Source: Dermatophilaceae bacterium Sec6.4
GTDB taxonomy: Bacteria; Actinomycetota; Actinomycetes; Actinomycetales; Dermatophilaceae
Length of the DNA stretch: 64,000 bases
Direction: 5' to 3'
Assembly (NCBI GenBank): GCA_039636865.1
Contig: CP144172.1
Span: 434,001-498,000, forward strand
Shown here: piece after piece, positions 29,317 through 37,723 of the stretch
How the letters are laid out: each line of letters begins with the position of its first letter
How positions within the stretch are numbered: the first letter of the stretch is position 1
Program-made: the position numbers and the translations under genes
The notes under the pieces: generated by a model
Database searches by the model: none
Seen by the model: only the letters and a program-made list of their open reading frames with translations
What the model was told of the DNA's origin: nothing

Positions 29317-30272
29317 CCGCCCGGCTGCGGATCGGGGTGTGCCTCGGCTCGGTGGCCGCGTTGGCGATCGGTTGGGCACTCGCGCCGTCGTCGGCGATCA
29401 CTACTTTGTGCCTCTATATCGTGGTGGCACAGTCCTGGAATTTGATCGGCGGCCTGACGGGATACGCCAGTTTCGGTCAGGTCGTCTTCTTCGGTGTCGG
29501 TGGTTACGCCGTGGGCCTACTGATGGTCGAGGGCGGGTTGAGCTTCTGGTTGGCGCTGCCCCTGGGCGCATTCGTTGCGGCGCTCTACGCAGTAGTGCTG
29601 GGTCTACCGCTGCTGCGCCTGCGGGGCGACTATTTCGCAGTTGCGACGCTTGTGGCTGCCGAAGCCACTCAGGCACTGGCCGCCTGGCAACCGGCGATCC
29701 TGGGCCAAGGTGCCGGACTGACGATCACCACAGTCGGGGAACACCGCAACACCCACTACCTCGGCAGCGCAGGTTTCGCCGCGCTGTCCGCAGTGTTGGC
29801 GCTGGTGACCGTCGTGGTCGTGGCCGGGGTTCGGCGCAGCCGATTCGGCGCCGGACTGCGAGTCATTCGGGACGACGAGCAACTGGCGGGGGCCCTCGGT
29901 GTCAAAGCGGGCCGCAGCAAGCTGCTCGTTTTCGCACTGTCCGGCCTGCTCGCCGGCCTCGCGGGTGGTGTCGAGGCGTTTCGCGCCGTCGTCCTGACCC
30001 CAGGGCAGATGTTCGACCCGAAAATCACGGTCCTCACCATCGCGATGGTGGTGGTGGGTGGTGTCGGCACCACTTTCGGACCGGTCGTGGGCGCCGTCGT
30101 CCTGACGCTGCTCTCCGCCGCGATCGGCGCCGTGCTGCCATCGGCCGGTGACTTCGTCCTGGCAGTGATCATCGTCGCAACGGTCGTGGTGACCCCGCGC
30201 GGCCTGCTCGGTAACGGGCTTGCATTCCGTGCGCTCTGGTCGCCGAATCGAACTGATGGGGCGACGCCGTGA
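29313..30272 (+). CDS. livM: Branched-chain-type amino-acid ABC permease (LivM, copy 2)
   Basis: A 319-residue permease with about nine helices. It shows GGLTGYASFGQVVFFGVGGY and RRSRFGAGLRVIRDDEQLAG, the family loop that contacts the ATPase. The ATG at 29313 overlaps the livH stop by four bases; longer upstream starts would run through livH. The stop overlaps the next ATPase gene by four bases, giving a tightly coupled operon. Confidence 0.86.
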   Translation: MTARLRIGVCLGSVAALAIGWALAPSSAITTLCLYIVVAQSWNLIGGLTGYASFGQVVFFGVGGYAVGLLMVEGGLSFWLALPLGAFVAALYAVVLGLPLLRLRGDYFAVATLVAAEATQALAAWQPAILGQGAGLTITTVGEHRNTHYLGSAGFAALSAVLALVTVVVVAGVRRSRFGAGLRVIRDDEQLAGALGVKAGRSKLLVFALSGLLAGLAGGVEAFRAVVLTPGQMFDPKITVLTIAMVVVGGVGTTFGPVVGAVVLTLLSAAIGAVLPSAGDFVLAVIIVATVVVTPRGLLGNGLAFRALWSPNRTDGATP

Positions 30273-31051
30273 CAATCGGTGCAACCCAGGTGCGACGGGA
30301 GCGCCCCAAGGCCATGCTGCAGGTCACCGACCTCTCATGCGAACTCGCTGGTCACCTGGTCCTGGAGGGAGTGTCCCTCACGGTCCTACCCGGCCAGATC
30401 ACGGTGCTACTGGGTCCCAACGGCGCCGGTAAAAGCACTCTGGTCGACGTGATCGGGGGCCAGCTCCGCGCAACCAGCGGCACCGTCGTGTTCGACGGAC
30501 GGGATGTCACCGCATTACCCAGCAGCGTGCTGACACATGCCGGCCTGGCCCGGACCTTCCAGGTTCCACGACCTTTGCGGCACTGCACGGTCTGGGACAA
30601 CGTCTTCGTCGCCGCTACCCACGGCCGTAGCCCGAGCCGACACCGCCGACGGATGGCGGCCCGCGCCACCGATGCGGTCCTGGCCCGGGCTGGGCTGACC
30701 ACGAGCGCCCGGCAGCTGGCGGGTCGATTGCCACCGGCGCAGCTGCGCCGGCTGGATCTGGCCCGCGCCATGGCGTTGGATCCGCTTGTACTCGTCGTAG
30801 ATGAGCCGATGGCCGGCCTGGACGATCTCCAGATCGACCAGACGGTGCAGCTGCTGCTGCACCTGCGCGAGGAAGGGGTGAGCATCCTCGCCGTCGAGCA
30901 CGTCATGCACGCAGTCCTGGCAGTAGCGGATACCGCGGTCTTCCTGCACTGCGGCACTGTCCTCAAACACGGACGCCCCGACCAGGTGCTGGCCGACGCC
31001 GATGTGATGGACGCCTACCTCGGCGCGCCACCCGGCTGGGGACCTCGCTGA
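30269..31051 (+). CDS. livG: Branched-chain-type amino-acid ABC ATPase (LivG, copy 2)
   Basis: A 260-residue ATPase. Walker A is GPNGAGKST, Walker B is VLVVDEPMAGLDD and the switch His is in VEHVMHAV. The signature is LPPAQLRRLDLARAMA, lacking the usual Ser-Gly of LSGGQ. It starts at a GTG overlapping livM by four bases; an internal ATG would remove about 15 residues. Whether the altered signature still supports ATP turnover is open. Confidence 0.84.
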   Translation: MTIGATQVRRERPKAMLQVTDLSCELAGHLVLEGVSLTVLPGQITVLLGPNGAGKSTLVDVIGGQLRATSGTVVFDGRDVTALPSSVLTHAGLARTFQVPRPLRHCTVWDNVFVAATHGRSPSRHRRRMAARATDAVLARAGLTTSARQLAGRLPPAQLRRLDLARAMALDPLVLVVDEPMAGLDDLQIDQTVQLLLHLREEGVSILAVEHVMHAVLAVADTAVFLHCGTVLKHGRPDQVLADADVMDAYLGAPPGWGPR

Positions 31052-31749
31052 TGGTGCTCTCAGTACAAGCCCTGTCGGTACGACGGGGTGGATCGACGGT
31101 GTTGGACAACATCGATCTGGAGCTGCGACCTGCCGAACTCGTGGCGCTCATCGGCGCCAACGGTTCGGGCAAAACCACCCTGCTGCGAGCGCTGTCGGGC
31201 ACCATCGACCCCAGCGGCGGCGCGGTGGTGCTGCTCGGCCAGGACGTCACACACGCCGCCGCCGAAGCTGCCGTCCGAGGTGGCCTCGCACACGTCCCCG
31301 AGGGCCGTCGACTCTTCGAAGGACTCACGGTCCGGGAGAATCTGATCCTGGGTGGTTGGCGAACCCGGACAGACGATATCGAACCGGCGTTGAGCATCCT
31401 GCCCGAGTTGATTCCACTGTTGGGACAGCGGGCGGGCACCCTCAGCGGCGCGCACGCGCAACTATGCGCGGTGGGCCGCGCGTTGGTCGCCGACCCTGCC
31501 GTCCTGCTCATCGACGAGATATCCCTCGGGTTGGCGCCACAAGCCATCGCGCGCCTGCTGATGCTCCTTCCCGATCTGGCGTCGCTGGGTGTCTCTGTGC
31601 TCTTCATCGAGCAGGACGTCGGACGGGCGCTGTCGATCGCGGATCGCGTCTACCTGCTGGATCGGGGGCACGTCGCTCGGAGCGGGCAACCGGGTGAGCT
31701 GCTCGCCGACCCCGATTTCGTCCGATTGCACGTCAACGGCTTGTTCTGA
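31051..31749 (+). CDS. livF: Branched-chain-type amino-acid ABC ATPase (LivF, copy 2)
   Basis: A 232-residue ATPase with Walker A GANGSGKTT, signature LSGAHAQLCAVGRAL, Walker B VLLIDEISLGLAP and the AEQD-type switch replaced by IEQD. The signature keeps LSG but not the GQ. It shares one base with the livG stop. The last 17 bp overlap the 3' end of the convergent binding-protein gene. Confidence 0.84.
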   Translation: MVLSVQALSVRRGGSTVLDNIDLELRPAELVALIGANGSGKTTLLRALSGTIDPSGGAVVLLGQDVTHAAAEAAVRGGLAHVPEGRRLFEGLTVRENLILGGWRTRTDDIEPALSILPELIPLLGQRAGTLSGAHAQLCAVGRALVADPAVLLIDEISLGLAPQAIARLLMLLPDLASLGVSVLFIEQDVGRALSIADRVYLLDRGHVARSGQPGELLADPDFVRLHVNGLF

Positions 31750-33043
31750 CGTCGGGTAGTGCGGCCGGATTCAGCGCGGCTGCGGCCTGGGCGCGGTCCC
31801 CTTCGACGGCTTTCGGGGGTGTAACGATGCGCAGCGTCGTTGACTCGGGTCCATTCGGCACGATCTGCGCGACGGGTAGAGCCTCCCCGATCTGCGCGCC
31901 CTGAGCGTCGATACGGAAGGTTCCCTCCAGGGTCTGCAGGTGACCCGACAACCGCGAGAGGGCCGTACGTAGACCCAGTTGGCCGGTGGTCCGCGCCCCG
32001 GCGAGCGCAGCCTGGACAATCAGGCCGGTGTTGTATCCGGCGACGTCCAGGAAGCTGACGGTATCCGGATACTGCGGATTCAGCGCCTGCGCGAACGCGG
32101 CTGCGGTGAGTCCGGCGTTGACCACCGAGTGCTGGACGTACGGCGGGAAGCCATACGTAAATGTCCCGGTGAGCGCCGCGCTTCCCACGGACTGCTCCAG
32201 CAGTTTGTGCAGCTGGCCCGGGAAGGCGGTGAATACGAACGGCGGGTGCCCGCCGCCTTTGACGTGCAGTTGACGCAGGAACGCGACGTCGTTGGCCTGA
32301 TACCCCAATTCGATCACTGCGTCGGCGCGCGACGCGGTGACCGCGTGCAACACCCCGGAGTAGTCGCTGCTCTCGGTCGGAACCACCACATTCAGCACCG
32401 GCGCCGTGCCAACTCGGGTCAGAGCCGCAGCGATTGTCTGGTCCTGAGAAGCATCGAAATAGTTGTCGCCGTAGACGAGCGCGACACGACGTAGCTTCTG
32501 CTGGATCAGGAAGCTCGTGAGCGGGATCGGCCATACCGCCGACGTGGGCACGTCGCACAACACGATGTAGGGGTTCTGACCGTTGAAGAACTGTGCGCCC
32601 GAGCCAGTTTGGTCGAAGAGCAGCACCTTGTCCCGTTGGGCGACCTGGATAGCGGGCGCCGTGAGCACCGAGCCGAAGTCCGACACCAGAATGTCGACGT
32701 GGTCCTGCTCCACCAGGCGGTGGTACAGCACCCCCGCCTGCGCGGCCGAGCTGTGGTCGTCGTAGGCGACCACTTCGACTCGTTTCCTGCGATGCAGCGC
32801 CGTTACCCACAGTCCGCCCTGGGCATTGGCGTGCGCTGCCCAGAACTGCAGGCCGGCGTACTCGGGACCCGATGAGTCAGCGAACTGACCGGACCCGGCG
32901 TACAGGGTGCCGACCTTGATCGGCCCATCCGCACTCATCCGGCTTCCAGGCGCCGCCGCGCAGCTCGTCAGGCCGGTCGTCAGAGTCAACCCGACCAGCA
33001 GGGCGCCCCGTCGAGCGCGTCGTCCTGCCGTCGTCGCAGCCAT
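31733..33043 (-). CDS. ABC transporter substrate-binding lipoprotein (Liv type, copy 2)
   Basis: A 436-residue lipoprotein with an N-terminal signal ending in GLTSC. The mature start IKVGTLYAGSGQF and the stretch DHVDILVSDFGSVLTA are shared with copy 1. It is on the opposite strand from its presumed transporter genes. On the minus strand it is only 6 bp downstream of the aldo-keto reductase, so it may be transcribed with the ocd-ctlX group. GGAG is 12 nt before the ATG. Confidence 0.85.
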   Translation of the reverse strand: MAATTAGRRARRGALLVGLTLTTGLTSCAAAPGSRMSADGPIKVGTLYAGSGQFADSSGPEYAGLQFWAAHANAQGGLWVTALHRRKRVEVVAYDDHSSAAQAGVLYHRLVEQDHVDILVSDFGSVLTAPAIQVAQRDKVLLFDQTGSGAQFFNGQNPYIVLCDVPTSAVWPIPLTSFLIQQKLRRVALVYGDNYFDASQDQTIAAALTRVGTAPVLNVVVPTESSDYSGVLHAVTASRADAVIELGYQANDVAFLRQLHVKGGGHPPFVFTAFPGQLHKLLEQSVGSAALTGTFTYGFPPYVQHSVVNAGLTAAAFAQALNPQYPDTVSFLDVAGYNTGLIVQAALAGARTTGQLGLRTALSRLSGHLQTLEGTFRIDAQGAQIGEALPVAQIVPNGPESTTLRIVTPPKAVEGDRAQAAAALNPAALPDVRTSR

Positions 33044-33049
33044 GCTGGT

Positions 33050-33892
33050 CTACATCTCCTCGTGACTGTCCGGGTCGCCGCCGAAAAGCCGCCCGTCCGG
33101 TCGTCCCAGTGCCGTAATCGCAGTCACTTCCGCGTCGGTGAGCTCGAAGCCGAAAATATCCAGATTGTCGCGCTGCCGCTGTGGGGTGGCTGATTTCGGG
33201 ATCGGCAGGCTGCCGAGCTGGAGGTGCCAGCGCAGGATCACCTGACCCGGGCTCACGTCGTACTTCTGTGCCGGCCCACGCACCGAATCTTCGGCGAACG
33301 GCGCCTGTCTCTTGCCCATCGGGCTCCAGGCCTGTGTCCGGATACCGAGCTCGGCGTTGACCGCGCGCATGCCTTCCTGCGGGAAGTAAGGGTGCATCTC
33401 GATCTGGTTGACCGCCGGGGTGACGCCGGAGTCGTCGATGACCGCGCGCAGGTGCTCGGCCGTGAAGTTGGAGACCCCGATCGATTTCACCAGGCCCTCC
33501 CGCTGTGCATCGACCAGTGCCCGCCACGCCTCGACATACTTGCCGACACTGGGATTGGGCCAGTGGATCAGGTGCAGATCGATGTAGTCGACCGCGAGCG
33601 TTTGCAGGGACGTGCGGATCGAGGCCCGTGCGTCGTCATACCCATGGTGGCGCCCGGGGATCTTGGTGGTGACCTGTTGCTGCTCGCGCGGGACGCCGGA
33701 GCGCCGAACCGCTTCGCCGACCTCGGTCTCGTTCTCATAATTCACTGCGCTGTCGAGCAACCGGTATCCCGATTCGATCGCCGCCAACATGGCTTCGAGG
33801 CCCTCCTCATCCCTGAGAGGGTAGGTGCCGAAACCGATCACCGGCAGGGTGTTGCCGTCGTTGAGGGTGTAGGTCGGGATGTCTGCAGGCAT
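33050..33892 (-). CDS. Aldo-keto reductase
   Basis: A 280-residue NADPH-dependent oxidoreductase with a TIM barrel. The catalytic tetrad is visible: Asp and Tyr in DSAVNYENE, Lys in TTKIPG and His in LHLIHWPNPS. The C-terminal cofactor loop IPKSATPQR is present. The ATG at 33892 gives the normal family length and starts just before the conserved NDGNTLPVIGFGTY; upstream in-frame codons overlap the glycosyltransferase. The substrate is unknown. Confidence 0.9.
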   Translation of the reverse strand: MPADIPTYTLNDGNTLPVIGFGTYPLRDEEGLEAMLAAIESGYRLLDSAVNYENETEVGEAVRRSGVPREQQQVTTKIPGRHHGYDDARASIRTSLQTLAVDYIDLHLIHWPNPSVGKYVEAWRALVDAQREGLVKSIGVSNFTAEHLRAVIDDSGVTPAVNQIEMHPYFPQEGMRAVNAELGIRTQAWSPMGKRQAPFAEDSVRGPAQKYDVSPGQVILRWHLQLGSLPIPKSATPQRQRDNLDIFGFELTDAEVTAITALGRPDGRLFGGDPDSHEEM

Positions 33893-33912
33893 GCCCCTCA
33901 CGCTACGCGCGC

Positions 33913-34824
33913 TCAATGCAGCGACGCAGCGCCCGCCGCTTCGATGAGCAGAGCAGCCACCTTGCGACCGGCCTTCGGGGGAAGGTGGTTCACCGCGTAA
34001 TCCGCGGGAGTACCCCACCGATGGACTGCCCGCTGCGATCGCATCGTCCCGGCAACAGTGCGCACGGCTACGTTCCAGGGTGAGCCCGTCGGCGCAGAGT
34101 CCGACAGGACCCCGGAACCATGTTTTTCCGAGAACACCGCACGGGACTCGCCTGATGCGAACGCCTTGGATGCGCGCAAGGAGGCGGTCGGTGCCGGATT
34201 GAGATGCTCGACCTCCAACTCCGGACGGAGAACGACCGGTACCCCGGCCAGGTGCAGCCGGTAGCCGTAGTCGATGTCCTCCCAGCCGTACTGGGTGAAA
34301 CGTAGATCGTAGGGACCTATCTGCGACCAGAGATCCTGGGTAATGGAAACGTTGGCGCCCCATCGACGCCACATGCCCTGCTCCGGCATCGAATAGGTCA
34401 GCTGCCGCATCGAGTCGCGCGCCGTGCGGCCGTACGCGAGCGCGAAGGCCGTGTCCTCGAAGACATCCAGACACATGCCCACCGCGCCGACGGACCTGCC
34501 CTCGTGCGTCGCCACATGCTCGGCGATGAACTGGGGTGGCGGGCGAAGGTCGTCATCGCACCTGATGAGTACGGTGCCGTGGGCGGCTTCGTGCCCGGCA
34601 TTGAGCGCTGCAGATCGGCCCCGGTTCTCTTCGAAGACCACTGCTCGCACTGGGATGCGGTCACTCCAGGCCTGCACAACAGCTGCTGATCCGTCCAGGT
34701 CGCCGTCAATGGCGACAATGCACTCGTAGGAGGTGTTGGTCTGTTTCTCCAGCGCCGCGAACAGTCGGGGAAGCCGCATGGCGCCGCGGAAACTGGGCAC
34801 CACGATCGACGCGTCAAGTGTCAT
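33913..34824 (-). CDS. Family 2 glycosyltransferase
   Basis: A 303-residue GT-A glycosyltransferase. SIVVPSFRG is the nucleotide-binding start, CDDDLRPPP is the DxD metal site, and WEDIDYGYRL resembles the ED acceptor motif of galactosyl/chondroitin-type enzymes. No transmembrane helix is seen. No other cell-surface sugar genes are nearby. It lies 20 bp upstream of the aldo-keto reductase and 15 bp after ctlX. Acceptor and donor are unknown. Confidence 0.87.
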   Translation of the reverse strand: MTLDASIVVPSFRGAMRLPRLFAALEKQTNTSYECIVAIDGDLDGSAAVVQAWSDRIPVRAVVFEENRGRSAALNAGHEAAHGTVLIRCDDDLRPPPQFIAEHVATHEGRSVGAVGMCLDVFEDTAFALAYGRTARDSMRQLTYSMPEQGMWRRWGANVSITQDLWSQIGPYDLRFTQYGWEDIDYGYRLHLAGVPVVLRPELEVEHLNPAPTASLRASKAFASGESRAVFSEKHGSGVLSDSAPTGSPWNVAVRTVAGTMRSQRAVHRWGTPADYAVNHLPPKAGRKVAALLIEAAGAASLH

Positions 34825-34839
34825 GGCGGAAGGCTAGCC

Positions 34840-35817
34840 TCAGCCCGCCGATCGCTTCGGCAGGTGGATCCCGGCGATCATGCAGCGCACCGACCCACCG
34901 GACAGTTCAATGGTGGGCACCGGCACCGGCAGCAGCGTCACGTGCAGTTCGATCACGTCGCGCTGCGCCTGTTGCAGGCTGTCGTAGGCCCGCTGCGACA
35001 GGGCAAGCATTGGACCTTCAGCACCTTGTAACTCGATGACGTTCCCGGCGAAGTTGTCGATCTGCTCGTGCGTCAGCTCGATCACGGTCCGCCCACTCGC
35101 CGTCAGACGTCGATGGACAGTGGCGCGCTCAGCCGCGTCGGTGACGGCGTCCAGGCCGACCATCGCGATGTCGGTACCCACCGACATCATCACGTTAGTG
35201 TGATAAATCGGTATCCCACGGACGTCGGCGGTGCTGAAGACAATGGGCTCATAGCCGAGGTCCTGGCAGAACCGTCGAGCGGTGTCCTCGTCGGCCCGGT
35301 TCGACCGCGCGATGTACGCCGTGCGCTCCAGGTGGTCCAGCACCATCGCGCCCGTCCCCTCCAGAAAGGCGCCCTGGCTCTCCAGCCCCGAATAGTCGAC
35401 GACGTCCGTTACCTCGTAGGTATCGCGCAGCTGGTCCATGACGTCGGATCTACGCTCGCCCCGCCGGTTCGGGCAGTACATCGGGTAGAGCACGACGCGC
35501 CCGTCGTGGTGGGTGGAGAACCAGTTGTTCGGGAAGACACTGTCGGGAAAATCCTCGCTGCTGTCCTCGAACAGCCGAACAGTCACCCCATGGGACCGCA
35601 GGGCCTGTACGAGGTCGGTCACCTCGCGGTACGCCGAGGCGGCGACCTCGCGCGGATCGCGGTCCAGCACGCGGGCCTGAAAGGGGTTGTCATCGGCGGA
35701 GAGCGGGTTGACGTGGAATGCAACGGGCCGCACCATCACCACATCCGACGGCGCCTGACGCGATCGCAGCGCCGTCGCGCCGTCCGTCAACTCAAGCATT
35801 GCTCCCGGATCAAGCAT
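34840..35817 (-). CDS. ctlX: CtlX-type citrulline/arginine-modifying hydrolase
   Basis: A 325-residue amidinotransferase/deiminase-superfamily protein. It shows MVRPVAFHVNP at the start, EDFPDSVFPNNWFSTH, the Glu in GTGAMVLDH, YHTNVMMSVG (His) and the C-terminal nucleophile Cys in GGSVRCMIAG. CtlX members release ornithine from citrulline or act on arginine. The ATG at 35817 overlaps the ocd stop region by 8 nt; an ATG at 35799 is also possible. With ocd next door, the pair would convert citrulline or arginine through ornithine to proline. Confidence 0.84.
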   Translation of the reverse strand: MLDPGAMLELTDGATALRSRQAPSDVVMVRPVAFHVNPLSADDNPFQARVLDRDPREVAASAYREVTDLVQALRSHGVTVRLFEDSSEDFPDSVFPNNWFSTHHDGRVVLYPMYCPNRRGERRSDVMDQLRDTYEVTDVVDYSGLESQGAFLEGTGAMVLDHLERTAYIARSNRADEDTARRFCQDLGYEPIVFSTADVRGIPIYHTNVMMSVGTDIAMVGLDAVTDAAERATVHRRLTASGRTVIELTHEQIDNFAGNVIELQGAEGPMLALSQRAYDSLQQAQRDVIELHVTLLPVPVPTIELSGGSVRCMIAGIHLPKRSAG

Positions 35818-36850
35818 CGACCGTGCGGTTCGCCGGAGCCACCATCCCGAACAGGTTCTTCGGGTCGGCAGGCTCGGCGACCAGGTCGAGGTAACTGACG
35901 TAGTCACTGCCCTTGACGGCCTCGTAAGCAAAACACAACGCCGTGAAGTCCTCGATCGCGAAACCGACGGAATCGAATACCGTAATCTGCTCGGCCGAAT
36001 CGCGACCAGCGCTGGCCCCGGTGATGACCTGCCACAACTCGGTCACGGGGAAGGACGGATCGCACTGCTGGATCTCACCCTCGATGCGGGTCTGTTCTGG
36101 GTACTCCACAAAGACCTTCGCCCGGTCCAGGATCCGGCGATCCAATTCGGTCTTGCCGGGGCAGTCGCCGCCGATCGCGTTCAGGTGCATGCCGCTGCGG
36201 ACCATGTCGTCGCTCAGCACTGTGGCATTCGCCTTGTCCGCCGTGCAGGTGGTGACGATGTCGGCACCGGTGACGGCCTCGGAGGCGCTGCTGCAGACGG
36301 TGACGTCGAAGCCGAGCGCGCGGGCGTTGCGGGAAAACTTGTCCATCGCGCCAGCGTCGGTGTCCCAGACCCGCAGCGTGTTGATCCCGAGGACAGCCCG
36401 GAAACCGAGCGACTGGAATTCAGCCTGAGATCCGGCGCCGATCAAGGCCATCACGCTGGCGTCGGGTCGAGCAAGGTAGCGGGCCGCGAGCGCAGAGGTG
36501 GCCGCGGTACGTAGGGCCGTGAGGATGGTCATCTCGGTGACGAAGACCGGATAACCGTTGTGCACCTGCGACAGCACGCCGAAGGCTGTGACCGTCTGAA
36601 AGCCGTTTGTGGGATTGGCCGGATGCCCGTTGACGTACTTGAAACCGTAGGTGACCCCGTCACTGGTCGGCATGAGTTCGATGACGCCGTCCCGGGAGTG
36701 GGCAGCGACCCGGGGTGTCTTGTCGAACGAGGGCCAACGGGCAAAATCCCGCTCGACTGCACCGGTCATCCCCTGGATGAGCTGCTCGGCACCGCGATCG
36801 GAAACCCAGCGGATCATGCGGGGCACGTCCAGGAAGGCGACAGCACTCAT
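35810..36850 (-). CDS. Ornithine cyclodeaminase
   Basis: A 346-residue enzyme of the Ocd/mu-crystallin family that converts ornithine to proline with loss of ammonia, using bound NAD. It shows GFKYVNGHP, the nucleotide loop ALIGAGSQAEFQ, ADIVTTCTADK and the conserved catalytic Asp in AIGGDCPGKTEL. The ATG at 36850 is preceded by AGAGGA. It is divergent from an AsnC regulator and the first gene of the ocd-ctlX-glycosyltransferase-aldo-keto reductase run. Confidence 0.9.
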   Translation of the reverse strand: MSAVAFLDVPRMIRWVSDRGAEQLIQGMTGAVERDFARWPSFDKTPRVAAHSRDGVIELMPTSDGVTYGFKYVNGHPANPTNGFQTVTAFGVLSQVHNGYPVFVTEMTILTALRTAATSALAARYLARPDASVMALIGAGSQAEFQSLGFRAVLGINTLRVWDTDAGAMDKFSRNARALGFDVTVCSSASEAVTGADIVTTCTADKANATVLSDDMVRSGMHLNAIGGDCPGKTELDRRILDRAKVFVEYPEQTRIEGEIQQCDPSFPVTELWQVITGASAGRDSAEQITVFDSVGFAIEDFTALCFAYEAVKGSDYVSYLDLVAEPADPKNLFGMVAPANRTVDA

Positions 36851-36990
36851 GATCAGATCCTCTTCGCGAGGCGAATGCAATAAGTGGCGGTGACGGGGGT
36901 CTCTCGGTCCACAACGGGTGTTCTCATCTACGTCCTCCTGAAATTAACGCGTACCCCATCAACATATCCACCGATAGAGTGCCCTTCAAT

Positions 36991-37004
36991 CGCAATTCGT
37001 TGCG
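36991..37004. promoter_or_regulatory. Candidate AsnC/Lrp operator
   Basis: CGCAATTCGTTGCG is an inverted repeat with 5-bp arms and a 4-bp spacer. It is located in the 213-bp divergent region between ocd and the AsnC gene, where an Lrp/AsnC protein would bind. The arms resemble half-sites with an A/T-rich centre. Not proven. Confidence 0.4.
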
Positions 37005-37063
37005 GAGAAGGCGCCAATTCGTTCGATATCTTCGCTATCACCATCGAAACCACCAGGAGTGCC

Positions 37064-37501
37064 GTGGACGCTGTCAACCGAGAGATCGTCGGGCATCTTC
37101 TCAAAGACGGCCGGGCGACCTACCACGACATCGGAGCGAAGGTCGGCCTGTCCGCACCGGCGGTCAAGAGGCGCGTGGATCAGATGATCGCGCGCAAGGA
37201 AATCGCCGGCTTCACGGTGCTGATCGACCCTGCATCGCTGGGGTGGGACACCGAGGCGTACGTCGAGATCTACTACCAGGGCAACGTATCGACCGATCGA
37301 CTCAGGAAAGACCTGGAGTCCATTCCCCAGGTCATCGGTGTCTGGACGGTCTCCGGGGACGCCGACGCGCTCGTGCACGTCATGGCATCGAACATGGCCG
37401 AGGTCGAACACACCGTCAAACTGATGCGTGCGAGTGCCAACGTCGATCGCACCCGCAGCGCCATCGTGATGTCACGCGTGCTGCAGCGACCCAGGTCCTG
37501 A
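37064..37501 (+). CDS. AsnC/Lrp-family transcriptional regulator
   Basis: A 145-residue protein. The N-terminal helix-turn-helix has VNREIVGHLLKDGRATYHDI and VGLSAPAVKRRVDQM, and the C-terminal RAM domain has VIGVWTVSGDADALVHV. It probably senses an amino acid such as arginine or ornithine and controls the divergent ocd-ctlX genes. The GTG at 37064 has GGAG about 6 nt upstream; longer frames upstream run through the operator region. Confidence 0.88.
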   Translation: MDAVNREIVGHLLKDGRATYHDIGAKVGLSAPAVKRRVDQMIARKEIAGFTVLIDPASLGWDTEAYVEIYYQGNVSTDRLRKDLESIPQVIGVWTVSGDADALVHVMASNMAEVEHTVKLMRASANVDRTRSAIVMSRVLQRPRS

Positions 37502-37513
37502 GGCGAAGAGAGC

Positions 37514-37578
37514 GCTGACGCGAAGAGCACGCTGACGCGAAGAGCACGCTGACGCGAAGAGCACGCTGACGCGAAGAG
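37514..37578. repeat. 17-bp tandem repeat array
   Basis: The unit gctgacgcgaagagcac is repeated head to tail three times exactly (37514-37530, 37531-37547, 37548-37564) plus a fourth truncated copy to 37578. A degenerate half-unit precedes it from 37501. The unit length is not a multiple of three and the array starts just after the AsnC stop, so it is non-coding. Confidence 0.85.
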
Positions 37579-37601
37579 GCCCCGAGTCAGAGACTCAGGG
37601 C
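37579..37601. terminator. Hairpin between the AsnC gene and tRNA-Ala
   Basis: Arms GCCCCGAGTC and GACTCAGGGC pair over nine of ten positions around a 3-nt loop AGA. It lies at the 3' ends of both the plus-strand AsnC gene and the minus-strand tRNA-Ala, so it may act as a bidirectional terminator. A short TTCTAT follows on the plus strand. Confidence 0.55.
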
Positions 37602-37635
37602 TTCTATCGCCGAGGATGAGGCGAGTCATCTCGAG

Positions 37636-37708
37636 TGGAGCATAGCGGGTTCGAACCGCTGACCCCCGCCTTGCAAAGGCGGTGCTCTACCAGCTGAGCT
37701 AATGCCCC
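37636..37708 (-). tRNA. tRNA-Ala (anticodon TGC)
   Basis: The reverse strand folds as a standard cloverleaf: GGGGCAT acceptor, D-arm GCTCAGCTGGTAGAGC, anticodon loop TTTGCAA (TGC) and T-loop GGTTCGAACCC. The discriminator is A and the 3' CCA is not encoded. The pair tRNA-Ile/tRNA-Ala next to gyrA is conserved in Actinobacteria. Confidence 0.95.
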
Positions 37709-37723
37709 GTGTTCAGTTGTCGA

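Noticed and set aside
37514-37578. Possible CRISPR array
   Set aside because: The repeats are contiguous with no spacers and the unit is only 17 bp; no cas gene is present.
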